From NCBI RefSeq assembly GCF_030272615.1, contig NW_026728919.1:400001-464000 (forward strand): 64,000 bases of DNA, written 5' to 3'. Source of the DNA: Cryptomeria japonica (Eukaryota; Streptophyta; Pinopsida; Cupressales; Cupressaceae). The notes beneath the pieces were generated by a model, which had not been told where the DNA came from, did not search any database, and saw only the letters and a program-made list of their open reading frames with translations. This document shows positions 9,881 to 19,136 of this stretch, piece by piece. Position 1 is the stretch's first letter, and each line of letters starts with the position of its first letter. A program made the position numbers and the translations under genes.

Positions 9881-9917
9881 CCTCCCCTATATAAAGCTAT
9901 TTGTCCGATTCTCATAC
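9881..9917 (-). promoter_or_regulatory. putative Pol I spacer promoter block 13 (variant)
   Basis: The rightmost and most distal block reads TATATAAAG, with one extra A in the A run, so the spacing between the upstream AAATAGC block and the start changes by one base. It may be weaker or inactive. It is the last such block; none occurs in the 7.9-kb units. Confidence 0.45.
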
Positions 9918-9965
9918 GTGTAGTCTGCAGCAGCGATTAGGACATCGACCCCAACTTCCGAATTC

Positions 9966-10165
9966 GTTTGCATTGACCGCACCAAAGGTGCACGCCTTGG
10001 TGTGCACCCTGGAGTGCACTTTGGTGCTCACCTCGGTGCACACTTTGGTGTGCACCTCGGTGTGCACCAAAGGTGCGCACCTTGGAGCGCACCAAAGGTG
10101 TACACTTTGGAGCGCACCACATAGGGTCTTTGAGAGGTTGGCGCAGTGCGCACACCAAGGTGGGT
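9966..10165. repeat. GGTGCACC/GGTGTGCACC palindromic stretch
   Basis: Tandem short palindromes of the GGTGCACC, GGTGTGCACC and GGTGCGCACC type, with CTTTGGAGCGCACC. It is a transition between the promoter repeats (it still contains AGGGTCTTTGAGAGGTTGGCG at 10122-10142) and the G-rich zone. The same words build the subrepeats of the 7.9-kb unit. Confidence 0.85.
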
Positions 10166-11349
10166 GTTGAGGTGCGTGCCGAGGTGGGTGGGTGCTAGGG
10201 TGCGCTCCATGGTGGGTGCCAGGGTGGGTGCGTGCTAGGGTGGATTCCAAAGAGGGTCATAGGGTGGGTGCCAAGGTGGGTTGGTGATATAGTGGGTTCA
10301 AAGGTGGGTACTAGGGTGGGTTCCAAGGTGGGTCACAAGTTGGGTGCCAGGATGCGTGGGTGTTAGGTTGGGTGCCAAGGTGGGCTCCTGCGTGGGTGGG
10401 TGCTAGGGTGGGTTTCAAGGTGGACGCGAGGGCGGGTGCCAAGGTGGGTAACAAGTTGGGTGTTAGGATGGGTGAGTGCTAGAGTGGGTGCCAAGGTGGG
10501 TGGGTGCTAAGGTGGATGCCAAGGTGGTTCACAGGGTGGGTGGGTTCTAGGGTGAGTTCCAAGGTGGGTCACAGGTTCAGTGCTAGGGTGGGTGTCAAGG
10601 CGGGTGTCGAGGTGCCTGGGTGCTAGGGTGTGGATGCCAATGTGGGTCATAGGGTGGGTACTAGGGTGGGCTGCAATGTGGGTGCCAAGGTGGGTAACAT
10701 GCTCGGTGGGTTCTAAATTGGGTGCCAGGGTGGGTGTGCACCCACCTTGCCCGAGGTGGGTGCCAAGGTGCCAGTGTGGGTGGGTGCTAAGGTGGATGCC
10801 AAGGTGGGTGAGAAGGTGGGTGATAGGTTGAGTGGTAGGATGGGTGGGTGCCAAGATGGGTCACAGGGTGGGTGCAAGGGTGGGTAGGTGCTAGGGTTGG
10901 TGTCAGGGTGGGTGGGTGCTAGGTTGGGTTCCAAGGTGGGTGCGAGGGTGAGTGTCAAGGTGGGTCACAGGTTAGGTGCTAGGATGGGTGAGTGCTAGGG
11001 TGCAAAGGTGCCAGGGTGGGTGCTAGGATGGGTCGATGCTAGGGTGAGTGGCAAGGTGGGTCCACAAGTGTCAAGGTGGGTGCCGAGGTGGGTGCCAAGT
11101 CGGCGACTGCTATGGTGGATGCCAAGGTGGGTCACGGGGTGGGTGCCAAGTTGCTAGGTTGGGTTCCAAGGTGGGTGCCAACGTGGGTGCTAGGGTGCGT
11201 GGGTTAAAGGGTGTGTCACAACGTGGGTGCCAGGATGGGTGCGCACCCACACTGGCCAAGACGGGTGCGGGTGCAAGGTTGGGTTCCAAGCCCGGTCACA
11301 GGCTGGGTGCTAGGATGGGTGGGTGCCAAGGTGGGCACCAGGGTGGGTG
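10166..11349 (+). repeat. GGGTGGGTGC-type G-rich low-complexity tract
   Basis: Almost 1.2 kb of degenerate GGTGGGTGCCAAGGTGGG and TGCTAGGGTGGGT words on the + strand, with almost no C runs except the CACCCACCC islands near 10738, 11250 and 11350. The strand bias is extreme. At 10866-10884 four G3 runs are separated by 1, 5 and 1 bases, a standard G-quadruplex motif. It continues without a break into the first 7.9-kb unit, whose left edge is set only by where the match to later units begins. No gene is seen. Confidence 0.9.
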
Positions 11350-11820
11350 CACCCACCCTGGCCAAGGTGGGTCACGGGGTGGGTCCTAGGGTGGGTAACG
11401 GGGTGGGTACTAAGGTGCGTGCCAAGGTGGGTCATAGGGTGGGTGCCAAGGTGGGCACCAGGGTGGGTGTGCACCAACCCTAGCCAGGGTAGGTCACGGG
11501 GTGGTTGTCGGGGTGGGCGTCAAGGAGCCAAGGTGGGTGGCAAGTAGCCAAGTTGCGTGCCAAGGTGGGTGTCGGGGTGGGTGCCAAGGATCCAAGGTGG
11601 GTGCCAAGGAACCAAGGTGGGTGTCTGGGTGGGTGCCGAGGTGGGAGCCAGGGTGGGTCCCAAGGTGAGTGCAAAGGTGGGTGCCAGGGTCAAGGTGAGT
11701 GCCAATGTGGGTTCCAAGGTGCCAGGGTCAGGGTGAGTGCCAATGTGGGTTCAAAGGTGCTAAGTTGGGTGCGAGGTTGGGTGCGAGGGTGGGTGGGTGC
11801 CAAGGTGTGCTAGGTGGAAG
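11350..11820 (+). repeat. G-rich opening segment of the unit
   Basis: A continuation of the GGTGGGTGCC word family, with GCCAAGGTGGGTG and CCAGGGTCAAGGTGAGTGCC sub-words. Equivalent segments start at 19274, 27198, 35116, 43096, 51021 and 58941. In every later unit it is joined abruptly to the A/T-module subrepeats on its left, which marks the amplification joint. Confidence 0.85.
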
Positions 11821-12215
11821 CCCGGGTGGGTCGGCATCCCATGGGTGTCGAGTTGGGTGCCTGATGGGTGCTTCTTGTCAAGTTTTAGTCGTCGGGACTC
11901 ATTTCGAGCCTTAGAGGTCGTTTCTTGTCCGGTTGCCCTGTCTTCGACCTGGGAACCCAATTTTGGTCCTCGGGTCCCATTTTTTTTTGTCTCGCATCCC
12001 ACTTTTGGCCTGTGGCCTTTTCGGGGTCGATTCTCGTTTTGGGCATCAGAGCATGTTTCTTCTCCTAAAACCCAATATTTGTTTATTAAGTCTCGGAACA
12101 CATTTTTGTTCTCGTGGACCCATCATGGGTCTTGGAACGCATTTGTGGTCCTTGGGTCCCATTTTGCATCCCGAAACTTGTGTTTTGGTGCTTGATCCCT
12201 ATTTTGGGTGCCCAC
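11821..12215 (+). other. T-rich spacer segment of the unit, no gene seen
   Basis: The least GC-rich part outside the A/T modules. Loose repeats of TCGGGTCCCATTTT, CATCCCACTTTTGG and TTGGGTCCCATTTTGCATCC at about 11971, 11995 and 12154 suggest an old tandem repeat of the GGTCCCATTTT type. It is present once per unit and nearly invariant between units. No promoter or coding signal is recognised. Confidence 0.7.
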
Positions 12216-12603
12216 CTTGCACCAAGTGCGCACCCGGGGCAAACCGAGCGCCTTGGTGCACCAGGGCAAGATCGAGCGTGCACCCGAGGCGCCCCGAACA
12301 TGCACCAAGGTGCACTCGGCCCACATGTGAGCGCAGGTCGTTGCGCCCGAGGTGGTGTGTGGGCACCGCGTTGCAGACGGGACACTGCACGCACACGACG
12401 CCCCCTCCAGGTGCACGCACGTAGGCCGGGCCGGGTGCACACCCGACGCCCTAGCAAGGTGCGCGCACCCGGGCAGGGCTCACACTTGGCGAACGGGGCG
12501 CACTTCGCGAGGGAGGGTGTGCACCTCGACGGGGGTGGGTGGCCGGGGTGGATTCGCACGTGGGTCGCGGTTTGCTAAGTACACACTGCGACAAGCTCAT
12601 AAC
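12216..12603 (+). promoter_or_regulatory. GC-rich leader upstream of the 5S gene
   Basis: Contains TGCACC/GGTGCA palindromes. Close to the gene, TAAGTACA at 12576-12583 sits at about -28, where plant 5S genes have a TATA-like element. The base at -1 is C, the usual plant 5S choice. The GC dinucleotide expected near -12 is not well placed (GC at about -16 and -9). The upstream elements are therefore only partly canonical. The leader is conserved in all seven copies. Confidence 0.55.
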
Positions 12604-12722
12604 GGGTGCGATCATACCAGCGTTAGTGCACCGGATCCCATCAGAACTCCGCAGTTAAGCGCGCTTGGGCCGGAGTAGTACTGGGATGGGTGACCTCCCG
12701 GGAAGTCCCGGTGTTGCACCCT
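12604..12722 (+). rRNA. 5S ribosomal RNA, copy 1
   Basis: Full-length plant 5S rRNA, about 119-120 nt, transcribed by RNA polymerase III and part of the large ribosomal subunit. It begins GGGTGCGATCATACCAGC and ends GTGTTGCACCC, so the 5' and 3' ends can pair as helix I. Box A lies at +50 to +67 (12653-12670, AGTTAAGCGCGCTTGGGC) and box C starts at about +81 (GGATGGGTGACCTCCCGGG, 12684-12702), both intact. A T6 terminator follows directly. No disabling change is seen, so it looks functional. Confidence 0.98.
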
Positions 12723-12734
12723 TTTTTAGTTTTT
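12722..12734 (+). terminator. Pol III oligo-T terminator of 5S copy 1
   Basis: T6 followed by AG and T5, directly after the CCC of the 5S 3' end. A run of four or more T on the coding strand is the standard Pol III stop. Confidence 0.95.
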
Positions 12735-13165
12735 CGCCGGGCGTCGCAATGCTATTTGAATAAACCTTTTGCCCGTTTGCGTTCTCGTCGGGGCCGGGCC
12801 GGGCCGGGGTGCGCTGCCCGCACTACCGCGCGCTGCGGGGGCGACACCGAGCGCGCACCCGAGGCGCCCCGAGCACACAGGCCACGGTGCAACCCGGGCG
12901 TTGTGCGCGCACCCCGGTGCGCCCGAGGTGCTGCGCGCGCACCCAGGTGAAATCGGTGTGCACCTCGGCCAGTGCGCGCTCGGTCGAGTCGCGCACGTTG
13001 GCCAAGGTGCACGGTGATGTTTCTTACTCTAAGGTTCCGCACCAGACGCCCGGGACAGGTGAGCGAAGCTGGGCGGGGCCGGGTGCGCGGCCGGGGCAGG
13101 TGCACGCAGCTGGAGAGAGCTTTGGAGCACACTTCGGAGCGCACCAATGATGCGCTCCATTCAAA
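12735..13165 (+). other. GC-rich spacer downstream of 5S, no gene seen
   Basis: Very CpG-rich sequence with GGGGCCGGGCCGGGCCGGGG near 12787-12806 and a CGCGCG run near 12828 that varies in length between units. It ends with GGAGCACACTTCGGAGCGCACC, the first of the subrepeat words. It occurs once per unit. Confidence 0.7.
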
Positions 13166-14649
13166 AGTTTCCTGAAAAGGCAAAAAAAGTTGAGATTATA
13201 GAATTTCCCACTTGAGAGATTGTAAAAAAAAAAAATTTAAAATGAAGGAAACGCGGGTGCCAAGGTGTGCGCAGCCCAGCCAAGGTGTGCGCACCAAGGC
13301 GCCCACCCTGGCGAAGGTGCACGCAAGGTGCGCACCCGAGGCAAACCGGACAATTAACCCAACTTTCGACTTCGCGCGCACCTTGGAGCGCACTTCGGAG
13401 CGCTCCTTGGTGCGCACCAATCTTGGGCACCTCGGAGTGCACCATGGCGCCCACCAAGGTGCGCACCCGGGGCAAACCGAGCTCCGACTTCGTGCGCACC
13501 TTGGAGCGCACGAAAGGTGCGCACCATGGCGCCCACCAAGGTGCGCAGCCCAGCCAAGGCGTGCGCATCAAGGTGCGCACCCTGGCGAAGGTGCGCACCC
13601 GGGGCAAACCGAGCTCCGACTTCGTGCGCACCTTGGAGCGCACAAAAGGTGCGCAACCCAGCCAAGGTGTGCGCACCCCGGTCAAACCGAGCTCCGAATC
13701 GTGCGCACCAGAGGTGCACGCCATCGTGCGCACCTTGGAGCACACTTCGGAGCCCTCCTTGGTGCGCGCCGATGTTGCGCACCTCGGAGCGCACCCGGGG
13801 AAAACAATGCAATTAACCCGACTTTCGACTTCGTGGGCACCTCGGAGCGCTCTCGGGTTCGCACCTCGGAGCACACCGAGGTGCGCACCTTTGATGCGCT
13901 GCCTTCACCAATTTCCAGAAAAGGCAAGAAAACATTGAGAAGGTGTGCGCACCGAGGTGCCCACCCTGGCGAAGGTGCACGCGAGGTGCGCACCCGGGGC
14001 AAACCGGGCTCCGACTTCGTGCACGCCGCACCTTGGAGCACACTTCGGAGCGCTCCTTGGTGCGCACCAGGGCGCGCAACCCAGCCGAGGTGCCCACCCC
14101 GGCGAAGGTGCACGCGAGGTGCGCACCCGGGGCAAACCGGGCTCCGACTTCGTGCACGCCATGGTGCCCACCGCGGCGAAGGTGCACGCGAGGTGCGCAC
14201 CCGGGGCAAACCGGGCTCCGACTTCGTGCACGCCGCACCTTGGAGCACACTTCGGAGCGCTCCTTGGTGCGCACCATGGTGCCCACCAGGGCGCGCAACC
14301 CCGCCGAAGGTGCACGCGAGGTGCGCACCCGGGGCAAACCGGGCTCCGACTTCGTGCACGCCGCACCTTGGAGCACACTTCGGAGCGCTCCTTGGTGCGC
14401 ACCATGGTGCCCACCAGGGCGCGCAACCCCGCCGAAGGTGCACGCGAGGTGCGCACCCGGGGCAAACCGGGCTCCGACTTCGTGCACGCCATGGTGCGCA
14501 CCGCGGCGAAGGTGCGCACCCGGGGCAAACCGGGCTCCGACTTCGTGCACGCCGCACCTTGGAGCACACTTCGGAGCGCTCCTTGGTGCGCACCAGGGCG
14601 CGCAACCCAGCCGAGGTGCCCACCCCGGCGAAGGTGCACGCGAGGTGCG
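13166..14649. repeat. subrepeat block A of the unit
   Basis: Repeated words GGTGCGCACCCGGGGCAAAC, CTCCGACTTCGTGC, GCACCTTGGAGC and CGGAGCGCTCCTTGGTGCGC in segments of roughly 60-137 bp. The first half has GCAAACCGAGCTCCGAC, the second half GCAAACCGGGCTCCGAC, so two subfamilies abut near 13930. It contains A/T modules 1 and 2. Confidence 0.85.
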
Positions 14650-17001
14650 TACCCGGGGCAAACCGGGCTCCGACTTCGTGCACGCCGCACCTTGGAGCAC
14701 ACTTCGGAGCGCTCCTTGGTGCGCACCATGGTGCCCACCAGGCCGCGCAACCCAGCCAAGGTGTGCGCACCAAGGTGCACGCGAGGTGCGCACCCGGGGC
14801 AAACCGGGGTCCGACTTCGTGCACGCCGCACCTTGGAGCACACATCGGGGCGCTCCCGGGTTCGCACCGGCGTTGCGCACCGTGGTGGGCACCTCGGAGC
14901 ACACCAAGGTGGGCAGCGAGGTGCGCACCTTTGATGCGATGCCTTCACTAATTTCCATAAAAGGCAAAAAAAAAACGAGATTTTAAAATTTCCGTTTTGA
15001 AAGATAGTGAGAAAAAGGGAATGCTGGTGCCATCTTGAGCCCGCCCTGGTGCGCAGCCCAGCCAAGGTGTGCGCACCAAGGTGCCCACCCTGGCGAAGGT
15101 GCGCGCCCGGGCAATTAACCCAACTTCCAACTTCGCGCGCGCCAGGGTGGGAGCGCACCCAACAACCGGGCCTGGGAAGAGCCAATGCGAGAAACCCCAC
15201 CAAACGCTCTGACAAAAAAAGAGGGGGCGCTCCAGTAACCCCGCTTCGGAGCGCACCCTGGGCAAACCCAGCCAAGGTGCCCACCCCGGCCAAGGTGCAG
15301 GCGAGGTGCGCACCCGGGGCAAACCGGGCTCCGACAACGTGCACGCCGCACCTTGGAGCACACTTCGTAGCGCTCCCGGGTGCGCACCTCAGAGCACACC
15401 AAGGTGGGCAGCGAGGTGCGCACCTTTGATGCGCTGCCTTCACTAATTTCCAGAAAAGGCAAAAAAAAAAGGAGATTTTAAAATTTCCGTTTTGAAAGAT
15501 AGTGAAAAAAACGGAACGCGCGTGCCATCTTGAGCCCGCCCTGGTGCGCAGCCCAGGTAAGGTGCCCACCCTGGCAAAGGTGCGCACCCGGGCAATTAAC
15601 CCTACTTCCGACTTCGTGCGCGCCAGGGTGGCAACCGGGCCTCGGAAGAGCCAATGCGAGAAACCCCACCAAACGCTCCGACAAAAAAAGAGGCGGCGCT
15701 CCAATAACCCCGCTTCGGAGCGCAGCCGGGGCAAACCCAGCCAAGGTGCCCACCCCGACGAAGGTGCACGCGAGGTGCGCACCCGGGGCAAACCGGGCTC
15801 CGACAACGTGCACGCAGCACCTTGGAGCACACTTCGAAGCACTCCCGGGTGCCCACCGGCGTTGCGCACCGTGGTGGGCAGCGAGGTGCGCACCTTTGAT
15901 GCGCTGCCTTCACTAATTTCCAGAAAAAGGCAAAAAAAAATGAGATTTTAAAATTTCCGTTTTGAAAGATAGTGAAAAAAAAGGAACGCGGGTGCCATCT
16001 TGAGCCCGCCCTGGTGCGCAGCCCAGGCAAGGCATGCGCACCAAGGTGCCCACCCGAGGTGCACACCCGGGGCAAACCGGGCTCCGACTTCGTGCAGGCC
16101 GCACCTTGGAGCACACTTCGGAGCGCTCCTTGGTGCGCACCATGGTGCCCACCAGGGCGCGCAACCCAGCCAAGGTCTGCACACTAAGGTGCCCACCCCG
16201 GCGAAGGTGCACGCGAGGTGCGCACCCGGGGCAAACCGGGCTCCGACTTCGTGCACGCCATGGTGCCCACCGCGGCGAAGGTGCACGCGAGGTGCGCACC
16301 CGGGGCAAACCGGGCTCCGACTTCGTGCACGCCGCACCTTGGAGCACACTTCGGAGCGCTCCTTGGTGCGCACCATGGTGCCCACCAGGGCGCGCAACCC
16401 AGCCAAGGTGTGCGCACCAAGGTGCACGCGAGGTGCGCACCCGGGGCAAACCGGGGTCCGACTTCGTGCACGCCGCACCTTGGAGCACACATCGGAGCGC
16501 TCCCAGGTTCGCACCAGCGTTGCGCACCTTTGATGCGCTGCCTTCACTAATTTCCAGAAAAGGCAAAAAAAAACGATATTTTAAAATTTCCGTTCTGAAA
16601 GATAGTGAAAAAAACGGAACGCGGGTGCCATCTTGAGCCCTTCCTGGTGCGCAGCCCAGGCAAGTTGTGCGCACCAAGGTGCCCACCCTGGCGGAGGTGC
16701 GCGCCCGGGGCAAACCGGGCTCCGACTTCGTGCACTGCATGGTGCCCACCAAGGCGCGCAACCCAGCCAAGGTGCCCACCGCAGCGAAGGTGCACGCGAG
16801 GTGCACACCCGGGGCAAACCGGGCTCCGACTTCGTGCACGCCGCACCTTGGAGCACACTTCAGAGCGCTCCTTGGTGCGCACCAGGGCGCGCAACCCAGC
16901 CGAGGTGCCCACCCCGGCGAAGGTGCACGCGAGGTGCGCACCCGGGGCAAACCGGGCTCCGACTTCGTGCACGCCATGGTGCCCACCGCGGCGAAGGTGC
17001 G
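14650..17001. repeat. internal duplication B1 within the unit
   Basis: The first copy of a 2.35-kb internal duplication. Landmarks at 14951, 15446 and 15916 recur at 17303, 17798 and 18267, offsets of 2352, 2352 and 2351 bp. It contains A/T modules 3-6. The edges are approximate because the material is repetitive. Confidence 0.8.
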
Positions 17002-19136
17002 CACCCGGGGCAAACCGGGCTCCGACTTCGTGCACGCCGCACCTTGGAGCACACTTCGGAGCGCTCCTTGGTGCGCACCATGGTGCCCACCAGGCCGCGC
17101 AACCCAGCCAAGGTGTGCGCACCAAGGTGCACGCGAGGTGCGCACCCGGGGCAAACCGGGGTCCGACTTCGTGCACGCCGCACCTTGGAGCACACATCGG
17201 GGCGCTCCCGGGTTCGCACCGGCGTTGCGCACCGTGGTGGGCACCTCGGAGCACACCAAGGTGGGCAGCGAGGTGCGCACCTTTGATGCGATGCCTTCAC
17301 TAATTTCCATAAAAGGCAAAAAAAAAACGAGATTTTAAAATTTCCGTTTTGAAAGATAGTGAGAAAAAGGGAATGCTGGTGCCATCTTGAGCCCGCCCTG
17401 GTGCGCAGCCCAGCCAAGGTTTGCGCACCAAGGTGCCCACCCTGGCGAAGGTGCGCGCCCGGGCAATTAACCCAACTTCCAACTTCGCGCGCGCCAGGGT
17501 GGGAGCGCACCCAACAACCGGGCCTGGGAAGAGCCAATGCGAGAAACCCCACCAAACTCTCTGACAAAAAAAGAGGGGGCGCTCCAGTAACCCCGCTTCG
17601 GAGCGCACCCTGGGCAAACCCAGCCAAGGTGCCCACCCCGGCCAAGGTGCAGGCGAGGTGCGCACCCGGGGCAAACCGGGCTCCGACAACGTGCACGCCG
17701 CACCTTGGAGCACACTTCGTAGCGCTCCCGGGTGCGCACCTCAGAGCACACCAAGGTGGGCAGCGAGGTGCGCACCTTTGATGCGCTGCCTTCACTAATT
17801 TCCAGAAAAGGCAAAAAAAAAAGGAGATTTTAAAATTTCCGTTTTGAAAGATAGTGAAAAAAACGGAACGCGCGTGCCATCTTGAGCCCGCCCTGGTGCG
17901 CAGCCCAGGTAAGGTGCCACCCTGGCAAAGGTGCGCACCCGGGCAATTAACCCTACTTCCGACTTCGTGCGCGCCAGGGTGGCAACCGGGCCTCGGAAGA
18001 GCCAATGCGAGAAACCCCACCAAACGCTCCGACAAAAAAAGAGGCGGCGCTCCAATAACCCCGCTTCGGAGCGCAGCCGGGGCAAACCAAGCCAAGGTGC
18101 CCACCCCGACGAAGGTGCACGCGAGGTGCGCACCCGGGGCAAACCGGGCTCCGACAACGTGCACGCAGCACCTTGGAGCACACTTCGAAGCACTCCCGGG
18201 TGCCCACCGGCGTTGCGCACCGTGGTGGGCAGCGAGGTGCGCACCTTTGATGCGCTGCCTTCACTAATTTCCAGAAAAAGGCAAAAAAAAATGAGATTTT
18301 AAAATTTCCGTTTTGAAAGATAGTGAAAAAAAAGGAACGCGGGTGCCATCTTGAGCCCGCCCTGGTGCGCAGCCCAGGCAAGGCATGCGCACCAAGGTGC
18401 CCACCCGAGGTGCACACCCGGGGCAAACCGGGCTCCGACTTCGTGCAGGCCGCACCTTGGAGCACACTTCGGAGCGCTCCTTGGTGCGCACCATGGTGCC
18501 CACCAGGGCGCACCCGAGGCAAACCGGGCTCCGACTTCGTGCACGCCGCACCTTGGAGCACACATCGGAGCGCTCCCAGGTTCGCACCAGCGTTGCGCAC
18601 CTTTGATGCGCTGCCTTCACTAATTTCCAGAAAAGGCAAAAAAAAACGATATTTTAAAATTTCCGTTCTGAAAGATAGTGAAAAAAACGGAACGCGGGTG
18701 CCATCTTGAGCCCTTCCTGATGCGCAGCCCAGGCAAGTTGTGCGCACCAAGGTGCCCACCCTGGCGGAGGTGCGCGCCCGGGGCAAACCGGGCTCCGACT
18801 TCGTGCACTGCATGGTGCCCACCAAGGCGCGCAACCCAGCCAAGGTGCCCACCGCAGCGAAGGTGCACGCGAGGTGCGCACCCGAGGTGCACACCCGGGG
18901 CAAACCGGGCTCCGACTTCGTGCACGCCGCACCTTGGAGCACACTTCAGAGCGCTCCTTGGTACGCACCAGGGCGCGCAACCCAGCCAAGGTGCTCACCC
19001 CGGCGAAGGTGCACGCGAGGTGCGCACCCGGGGCAAACCGGGCTCGGACTTCGTGCACGCCGCACCTTGGAGCACACATCGGAGCGCTCCCGGGTTCGCA
19101 CCAGCATTGCGCACCTTTGATGCGCTGCCTTCACTA
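17002..19136. repeat. internal duplication B2, shortened
   Basis: The second copy of the 2.35-kb segment. After module 9 the offset to B1 drops from 2351 to 2073 bp, then to 1834 bp, so about 280 bp and 240 bp have been lost in two places. It lacks one C relative to B1 (GGTGCCACC near 17914 against GGTGCCCACC). Duplication plus loss is shared by all complete units, so it predates amplification of the 7.9-kb array. Confidence 0.8.

Larger units (their letters stand above)
8906..9965 (-). repeat. 157-bp promoter-bearing repeats, six copies
   Basis: Promoter blocks at 9040, 9197, 9354, 9511, 9731 and 9888 are 157, 157, 157, 220 and 157 bp apart. The 220-bp step holds a 63-bp extra block with GCACCAAAGGTGCACGCCTTGG near 9601-9640, an early form of the palindromic DNA that dominates the region to the right. 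Each copy keeps AGGGGAGTCGACCCATCAAA upstream of the promoter block on the + strand. Since 157 is close to half of 311, the two families may share a monomer. Confidence 0.92.

Noticed and set aside
5755-9917. TATATAAG as a Pol II TATA box for + strand genes
   Set aside because: No open reading frame with coding features follows any of the 13 copies. The minus strand gives the TATATA-plus-G-run Pol I pattern in a tandem spacer context. Not fully excluded.
9966-10165. tRNA gene in the GGTGCACC palindromes
   Set aside because: No cloverleaf with the GGTTCGANTCC box is present; the symmetry is that of simple palindromic repeats.
10166-11349. Telomere-like repeats
   Set aside because: The words are GGGTGGGT and GGTGGGTGCC; the plant telomere repeat TTTAGGG is not tandemly present.
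12216-12603. A second, truncated 5S copy suggested by TGCACC and GGTGCA words
   Set aside because: Only 6-8-base words match; no box A or box C is found outside the seven full copies.
13905-15893. Long minus-strand open frame of 662 codons, with near-identical ones in each unit (up to 750 codons at 23836-26088), and + strand frames of 579-609 codons (13212-14951, 36978-38807)
   Set aside because: Frames are open on both strands and in several registers at once, the predicted proteins are only His/Arg/Pro/Cys-rich translations of GTGCGCAC repeats, indels between units change the frames, and no domain is visible. Stop-poor GC-rich repeats explain them.
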